From: Lentihominibacter excrementipullorum
Lineage (GTDB): Bacteria; Bacillota; Clostridia; Peptostreptococcales; Anaerovoracaceae
Direction: 5' to 3'
Assembly (NCBI GenBank): GCA_018713975.1
Contig: DVOB01000145.1
Coordinates: forward strand, 1 to 6,780
Length of the DNA: 6,780 nt
Position numbers and translations under genes: made by a program. Shown here piece after piece: positions 6,705 to 6,780 of this stretch. The first letter of the stretch is position 1. Each line of letters opens with the position of its first letter. Under the pieces are notes generated by a model. That model did not search any database and had not been told where the DNA came from. It worked only from the letters and a program-made list of their open reading frames with translations.

Positions 6705-6720
6705 CCTTGTAATAACAAGG
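6705..6720. promoter_or_regulatory. Inverted repeat overlapping the -35 box of the gene after alaS
   Basis: CCTTGT (6705-6710) and ACAAGG (6715-6720) form a perfect six-base inverted repeat around AATA. It covers the -35 hexamer of the predicted promoter, where a repressor site would be expected. As a hairpin it has no T tract after it on the + strand, so it is not a credible alaS terminator. The regulator, if any, is unknown. Confidence 0.4.
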
Positions 6721-6736
6721 TGTGAAGTGTTATAAT
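6707..6736 (+). promoter_or_regulatory. Promoter for the gene downstream of alaS, extended -10
   Basis: TATAAT at 6731-6736 is a perfect -10 box with TG at 6728-6729 in the extended position. TTGTAA at 6707-6712 serves as the -35 with an 18-base spacer. Transcription would start around 6742-6744, within an alternating AT stretch (6741-6750) just before the next ribosome binding site. The -35 hexamer is identical to that of the alaS promoter. Confidence 0.75.
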
Positions 6737-6763
6737 TCCAATATATATATGAACGGAGGTTAT

Positions 6764-6780
6764 ATGATGGATAGGCAAAC
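6764..6780 (+). CDS. Start of a gene cut by the window end, product unidentified
   Basis: Two adjacent in-frame ATG codons (6764 and 6767) follow GGAGG at 6755-6759, with spacers of four and seven bases; the second is the better spaced. Only MMDRQT-type residues can be read before the window ends, too few to identify the protein. In many Firmicutes alaS is followed by an ireB (DUF965) gene and then ruvX, and a short start of this kind would be compatible, but that is a guess from gene order. The upstream promoter and ribosome binding site are what support this as a real gene. Confidence 0.6.

Noticed and set aside
6669..6720. alaS terminator at the CCTTGT/ACAAGG hairpin
   Set aside because: Six-pair stem with no T tract after it; its position over a -35 box fits an operator better.

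Overview
This window reads as an ordinary core chromosomal segment of a Gram-positive, probably clostridial (Firmicutes/Clostridia) bacterium. Four things point there: strong AGGAGG-type ribosome binding sites before nearly every gene, a class 1B dihydroorotate dehydrogenase, a pyrB gene followed by a zinc-binding pyrI regulatory subunit (known in Clostridium and enterics, absent from Bacillus), and sigma-A-like promoters with extended -10 elements. Base composition looks intermediate (not a very AT-rich clostridium), with frequent AGA/AGG Arg and ATA Ile codons. I cannot name a genus from the sequence alone.

Region 1 (1-3649) is the distal part of a de novo pyrimidine operon, all on the + strand: pyrD (5' end cut by the window), pyrF, pyrE, pyrB, pyrI, closed by a two-part hairpin with a UUCG tetraloop and a six-T tract. 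PyrB/PyrI make carbamoyl aspartate under nucleotide control, PyrD makes orotate, PyrE adds ribose phosphate from PRPP and PyrF decarboxylates OMP to UMP. Carbamoyl phosphate synthase, dihydroorotase (PyrC) and the PyrK electron-transfer partner of PyrD are not in the window. They may lie upstream, as may the operon promoter and any attenuator.

Region 2 (3650-4049) is a small intergenic island. It holds an overlooked 54-codon gene for a single-pass membrane protein with an amphipathic charged tail, whose ribosome binding site begins two bases after the pyr terminator T tract. A second, two-sided terminator follows, and then the alaS promoter with a short leader.

Region 3 (4050-6780) is alaS (complete alanyl-tRNA synthetase, 872 aa), then a new promoter with an inverted repeat over its -35 element, and the first few codons of another + strand gene.

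No mobile element, CRISPR array, tRNA, rRNA, toxin-antitoxin or defence gene is visible, and I found no convincing new system. The best second-look items are the small membrane-protein gene and its position behind the terminator, the matched pair of promoters flanking alaS, and the short N terminus of PyrI.
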